Below the pieces are notes generated by a model. It was not told the origin of the DNA, did no database searches, and saw nothing but the letters and a program-made list of their open reading frames with translations. Source: Noviluteimonas lactosilytica (GTDB taxonomy: Bacteria; Pseudomonadota; Gammaproteobacteria; Xanthomonadales; Xanthomonadaceae). From it: 64,000 nt of DNA. A program made the position numbers and the translations under genes. The stretch covers positions 1-64,000 of the forward strand of contig NZ_JAJGAK010000001.1 of NCBI RefSeq assembly GCF_020866925.1, in the 5' to 3' direction. Below, in pieces: positions 60,207 to 64,000 of this stretch (positions are counted from its first letter, which is position 1; the number at the start of each line of letters is the position of its first letter).

Positions 60207-61922
60207 TCAGAGCCCGGGCGGCTGCGCGCGCGTCGACGCGTTCGGCGGCGGCGTGCGGATGCTGCCGTTGTCTTCCTGCAACCACGGCTTGAACGGAATG
60301 TCCGGCGAGGGCCGCGCACTGGCGGGCTGGTTGTTGATGTCCGGATCGGTCAAGCCACACCCGCCACCGAACTGCAGGATCGACACCACGCACGAAAGTT
60401 TCTTGTTGGTGCCGGGGATCGGGATCGCGATCGACTTGATGCCCTTGCGCACCCATTCCTGCAGCAGCGTTTCGTGCGGACGCCAGTACTTGTCGAACGT
60501 CGTCGGCTTGTAATCCAGCGGCGGCCGCTTGAGCCACTGGCCCGCGCGATCGAGGTCGGCGATGTGCGCCTCGACCGTGCCCGGCGCGTTCTGTCCCGGC
60601 GTCGGCGGCTCGCCGATGTTCGGACGCCCTTGCTCGTCGAAGATGCCGGGCCTGGCGCTCGCGCCCGGCGCTCCGCCGGGGCGATTGCGCGTGCCGACAC
60701 CGAAGTCGTCGCCGCGCTCCGGCGACGGCCACGCGCCGGGCGGCGCGCCCGGTGCGTGCCCCGCGCCCGGTTGCGCCGCGGGCGACGTGCCCGCGCCCGG
60801 CGCTTGCTGCCCGCCCGGCTGTGCACTGGTCGCTGCGGTCGATGTGCCCGGCGCGGTGGACGGTGTGGTCGACGTGGAGTCGCCCGGTGCCGCGGCGGTC
60901 GGTGTCGTGCCGCGCGAAGGCATCGGGATCGCGCGTTCTTCGCCGCGCAACGCGGGCACGCTGATTTCCTGCGCGCGCGTGGGCGCGCTGATCGTCGGCA
61001 ATGCCTGCGTGAGTCGCGCCGATTCCTCGCCGCGAACGACCGGCGCGACGCGAATGCGCTCCACGTCGACGCGCGGTGCATCGAGCGTTTCGCGTTGCAG
61101 GCGTTCGACGCGCGTGCGTTCGGTGGGCTGGCGCAACTCGGGCACGACGAGGTTCGGCTGCGGCACGTTCACTTCGCGCGGGCGCGGCGGCGGCAGCACG
61201 AACGTGGTGTCGGGCTCCGGCACCTGCGTGACCTGCAACGGTTGCGGGGCAGGCGGAACTTCGATCGGCGTCGGCTCCGGCTCCGGCGGTTGCGGCTCCG
61301 CGGGCGGTTGCGCAGCGACCGGTTGTTCCGGTTCCGGTTGCACTTGCTCGGGTTGCGGCGCGGGCGGTTGCGGTTGCGGCTCCACCTGTGTAGGCGTCGG
61401 CGATGCAGCGGGTGCAGCCGGCGCCGCGGCCGTTTGCTCGGGCTCCGGTTGCGGACCCTGGGGGGCGCCGCCGCCGGTGTCTTCAGGCGTGCCCGTGCCG
61501 ATGAACTCGACTTGCACGACCGTGTCGCCCTCGCCCGCCGGCGGCGGCGGAATGCGCACCCACGCGAGCCACGTCAGCAGGATCGCGAAGAACAGGTGCA
61601 TCGCCGCACTGAAGGACGCGGCGAAAATGCGCACGCCACGTTCTTCCTTCCCGGGCGGATGCCATTGCTGGCGCCACAGCGTCGCGAACGCCTGCCAGCG
61701 ATTGAGATTGGCGACGCGCGTCGGTGGCGCGCTCAGCGGACGCAGGACGAGTTCGGCGATGACGTCCTGCGGCATCGCACCGCTGACGCCGCGTGGCGTC
61801 GCCTGCATCGTGTCGAACCACGCCTGCCAACCCGGCGGGAACGTGCCGGGCGCTTGCGGTCGAATGGATTTCAGCCGGCGCCGCAGCCCGAGGGCTTCGA
61901 TGATGTCGGCGGCGGAGAACAC
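60207..61922 (-). CDS. Transmembrane repetitive protein, TonB-like layout
   Basis: A 571 aa protein. The cytosolic N-terminus (residues 1-105) has a conserved [11 protein letters not shown] segment. One membrane helix lies at about 104-124. A long periplasmic Pro/Glu/Gln region (130-260) and a Thr/Gly/Pro region (320-430) follow, then a compact conserved end (about 460-571) with [30 protein letters not shown] and [11 protein letters not shown]. The layout of helix, stiff Pro-rich stalk and small C-domain recalls TonB/TolA. In Xanthomonadaceae it is annotated as transmembrane repetitive protein, function unknown. It follows nfuA by 27 bases on the same strand. Confidence 0.75.
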   Translation of the reverse strand: MFSAADIIEALGLRRRLKSIRPQAPGTFPPGWQAWFDTMQATPRGVSGAMPQDVIAELVLRPLSAPPTRVANLNRWQAFATLWRQQWHPPGKEERGVRIFAASFSAAMHLFFAILLTWLAWVRIPPPPAGEGDTVVQVEFIGTGTPEDTGGGAPQGPQPEPEQTAAAPAAPAASPTPTQVEPQPQPPAPQPEQVQPEPEQPVAAQPPAEPQPPEPEPTPIEVPPAPQPLQVTQVPEPDTTFVLPPPRPREVNVPQPNLVVPELRQPTERTRVERLQRETLDAPRVDVERIRVAPVVRGEESARLTQALPTISAPTRAQEISVPALRGEERAIPMPSRGTTPTAAAPGDSTSTTPSTAPGTSTAATSAQPGGQQAPGAGTSPAAQPGAGHAPGAPPGAWPSPERGDDFGVGTRNRPGGAPGASARPGIFDEQGRPNIGEPPTPGQNAPGTVEAHIADLDRAGQWLKRPPLDYKPTTFDKYWRPHETLLQEWVRKGIKSIAIPIPGTNKKLSCVVSILQFGGGCGLTDPDINNQPASARPSPDIPFKPWLQEDNGSIRTPPPNASTRAQPPGL

Positions 61923-61949
61923 GCTGGGAGGCCGTGCTCGCCGGGACCG

Positions 61950-62543
61950 TCAGGCTGCGTCGCGCGGGATGTAGGGCGCCGAGCCGGTCGCATGGTCGGT
62001 CGCGTCGCGCACCGCGGTGACGCCGGGGACGCGCGTCATCAGCGTCGACTCGATGCCCTGCTTCAGCGTGACGTCCGCCATGCCGCAACCGTGGCAACCG
62101 CCGCCGAACCTCAGCAGCACGACGCCATCGGCCGACACCTCCTGCACCGACACATGCCCGCGATGTTGCGCGAGTTGCGGATTGATCTCCTGTTCGACCA
62201 CCCAGCGCACGCGCTCGACGAGCGATGCGGTCTCCGCCGGCGCCTCGCCCTTGATCTTCGGCGCGCGGATCTGCAGTTGGCCGCCGGTAGGCGACTGCAC
62301 GTAATCGATCTCTGCAGCGTCGAGGTAAGGCGCGCTGGCCGGATCGATCCAAAGGGTGAAGCCTTCGCAATCGACCGCCCATTCGTCGCCGGTGAGATCG
62401 GCCGGTTCGGCGAACTCCAGGCGCACGTCGGCGCGCGGCGTGCCAGCATGCACGGCGGAAAGGCGGACGCCGAGGCCCGGCAGGGCTTCGCGTTCGATCA
62501 GGCGGGCGAAATGCGCCTGCGCGGATTCGGAGAGTTGGATCAT
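61950..62543 (-). CDS. nfuA: Fe-S biogenesis protein NfuA
   Basis: A carrier that holds a [4Fe-4S] cluster between two subunits and passes it to apo-proteins. The protein is 197 aa: a degenerate A-type domain (residues 1-95, lacking the three Cys) and an Nfu domain with [16 protein letters not shown], whose C-x2-C binds the cluster. The length matches E. coli NfuA (191 aa). Confidence 0.94.
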   Translation of the reverse strand: MIQLSESAQAHFARLIEREALPGLGVRLSAVHAGTPRADVRLEFAEPADLTGDEWAVDCEGFTLWIDPASAPYLDAAEIDYVQSPTGGQLQIRAPKIKGEAPAETASLVERVRWVVEQEINPQLAQHRGHVSVQEVSADGVVLLRFGGGCHGCGMADVTLKQGIESTLMTRVPGVTAVRDATDHATGSAPYIPRDAA

Positions 62544-62648
62544 GCGGCTATTCTAGCCACCCATTGCGTGGTCGCAGTCAGCGGGTCCACCCTGCGACCA
62601 CGCCCGATGTGTTCTGGTTCAGCGCGCACGCCGCGGAGTGAAGCCCCC

Positions 62649-63002
62649 ATGTCCGACCTGATCGCCCTCGCCGACGCCCACTGCATCCCGCGCCGCGGCA
62701 CCGAGCACAAGCTCAACGAAGCCCGCGTGCGCGAACTCCTGCCGGAAGTGCCGGGCTGGGAGCTGGCCGAGGACGGCCACGCGCTGGTGAAGACCTACAA
62801 GTTCAAGGATTACTGGCGGACCATCGCATTCGTGAACGCGCTGGCCTGGATCGCCAATCGCGAAGACCACCACCCGGACCTCGGCGTGCATTACGACCGC
62901 TGCGTCGTGCGCTTCTCGACCCACGATGTCGGCGGCCTGAGCGAGAACGACTTCATCCTCGCGGCGAAGGCCGAACGCCTCGCGGCCGACGCACCGGCGT
63001 AA
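62649..63002 (+). CDS. 4a-hydroxytetrahydrobiopterin dehydratase (PCD)
   Basis: Regenerates tetrahydropterin after phenylalanine hydroxylation. The protein is 117 aa. The pterin-binding core is [11 protein letters not shown], followed by [16 protein letters not shown], as in PhhB. No phenylalanine hydroxylase gene lies in the window. It is divergent from nfuA. Confidence 0.93.
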   Translation: MSDLIALADAHCIPRRGTEHKLNEARVRELLPEVPGWELAEDGHALVKTYKFKDYWRTIAFVNALAWIANREDHHPDLGVHYDRCVVRFSTHDVGGLSENDFILAAKAERLAADAPA

Positions 63003-63033
63003 CGCGATCAGGCGATCAGGCGAACCTGCTCGA

Positions 63034-63999
63034 TCAGGCCAGTCGATCCAGCACGTCCACCAGCTCGGGCGCCAGCGGCGCGTTGAGCAGGTACGGCGCA
63101 CGCCCGCCGTCGAGCGCGAATTCCAGCGTCGATGCATGCAGGAACATGCGCTTGAGTCCCGCCTGTTCGCGCAGCCGCTTGTTCGCGGCCGCATCGCCGT
63201 ACTTGTCGTCGCCGGCGACCGGATGGCCGATGTGCTGCGCGTGCACGCGGATCTGGTGCGTGCGGCCGGTTTCGATGCGCACTTCGCAATACGACTGGCC
63301 GCCGCGGCGTTCGAGCGCCTTGAAGTGGCTGAGCGACGCCTTGCCTTCGGGACTCACTTGCACGTGGCGTTCGCCGCCCTGGCGCAGGCCGATGTGCAGC
63401 GGCGCGTCGACCGACATCGTGCCGCTCGGCATGCGGCCGATCAGCAAGGCGAGATAGCGCTTGGCGATGCCGCCGTCCTCGCGCATCAGCGCCTGCAGTT
63501 CGGTGAGCGCCGAGCGCTTCTTCGCGAGCACGAGCAGGCCCGAGGTGTCGCGATCGAGGCGATGCACGAGTTCGAGCGAGTCCTTCGGGCGCAACGCGCG
63601 CAGGGTTTCGATCACGCCGAAGCTGATGCCGCTGCCGCCGTGGCTGGCGACGCCCGACGGCTTGTTGATCGCGAGCAGGCGCGCATCCTCGAACACGATG
63701 CTCGCCTCCATCGCTTCGAGCAGTCCGCGCGCCGGCGTACCCTTCTCGCCCGGCTCGTCCAGGCGAACCGGCGGGATGCGGACCTCGTCGCCGGCCTCGA
63801 GCTTGCGCTCGGCCCTCGCGCGGCCGCCGTTCACGCGAACCTGCCCGGAGCGCACGAGCTTGTAGACCAGCGAGCGCGGGGCGCCCTTGAGCTGGCCCAG
63901 GAGGAAGTTGTCGAGCCGCTGGCCCTCGCGGTCTTCGGGCACCTTCACGGTGCGCGCGGGGGCCGAGGGACGGCTCGGGGTGGGTTCGGTGGGGTCCAT
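63034..63999 (-). CDS. rluC: 23S rRNA pseudouridine synthase RluC
   Basis: Makes pseudouridine at 955, 2504 and 2580 of 23S rRNA. The protein is 321 aa. The S4 domain (residues 20-80: QRLDNFLLGQLKGAPRSLVY) is followed by the catalytic domain with HRLDRDTSGLLV (Asp nucleophile) and RTHQIRVHAQHIGHPVAGDD. The ATG at 63997-63999 is one base from the window edge, and an earlier start outside the window cannot be excluded. RluC rather than RluD is inferred from sequence feel and length. Confidence 0.9.
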   Translation of the reverse strand: MDPTEPTPSRPSAPARTVKVPEDREGQRLDNFLLGQLKGAPRSLVYKLVRSGQVRVNGGRARAERKLEAGDEVRIPPVRLDEPGEKGTPARGLLEAMEASIVFEDARLLAINKPSGVASHGGSGISFGVIETLRALRPKDSLELVHRLDRDTSGLLVLAKKRSALTELQALMREDGGIAKRYLALLIGRMPSGTMSVDAPLHIGLRQGGERHVQVSPEGKASLSHFKALERRGGQSYCEVRIETGRTHQIRVHAQHIGHPVAGDDKYGDAAANKRLREQAGLKRMFLHASTLEFALDGGRAPYLLNAPLAPELVDVLDRLA

Positions 64000-64000
64000 C

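Overview
The window is high-GC, gene-dense chromosomal DNA from a gammaproteobacterium of the family Xanthomonadaceae, most likely Lysobacter or a close relative. This rests on the gene order cmk-rpsA-ihfB-lapA-lapB, the PpsA/PpsR pair, agmatine deiminase next to N-carbamoylputrescine amidase, a 'transmembrane repetitive protein' typical of the family, and frequent ATGA/TGATG start-stop overlaps. Genus and family are inferred from protein sequences recalled from memory; no search was run.

Bases 1-2470 look accessory. They hold an unrecognised gene of looser codon use carrying a HEPN-like R-N-x3-H motif, two small zinc-ribbon genes, a DUF3653 phage-type gene, a dif-like XerC/XerD site (2338-2365), and between them a strongly folded non-coding stretch ending in a tRNA gene with a leucine-type body (long variable arm, A73) but a GUC aspartate anticodon. 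This is the most unusual part of the window.

From about 2.4 to 31.7 kb the content is mostly housekeeping. It includes gluconeogenesis (ppsA and its regulator ppsR, divergent), a propeller-GGDEF diguanylate cyclase directly behind orn, a PhoD-type phosphatase, tadA, guaB-guaA, folD, a molybdenum-cofactor cluster (mobA-moeA-moeB), and the run ndk-rlmN-pilW-rodZ-yfgM-bamB-der. Most of it is on the minus strand.

From 31.8 to 36.2 kb a PsrA-like TetR regulator with a recognisable operator precedes a two-gene beta-oxidation operon. From 36.7 to 45.4 kb a long minus-strand run carries cmk, rpsA, ihfB, lapA, lapB, a WecA/MraY-like glycosyltransferase, a WbpM/CapD-like sugar epimerase/dehydratase and galU, i.e. 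translation plus surface polysaccharide. rpmJ (41 aa) is divergent from cmk. From 45.8 to 51 kb lie putrescine synthesis, a TetR/hydrolase pair and a TraB-family membrane protein. From 51 to 59 kb is an adaptor plus two non-identical RND pump subunits. From 59 to 64 kb are two cytochromes c, the repetitive membrane protein, nfuA, a pterin dehydratase and rluC, which runs to the window edge.

Three copies of a palindromic repeat with core GGGGTCAGAGCAC (11.27, 15.03 and 51.04 kb) and one long GGGAAAC inverted repeat (7.04-7.19 kb) sit at gene ends and probably also act in transcription termination.
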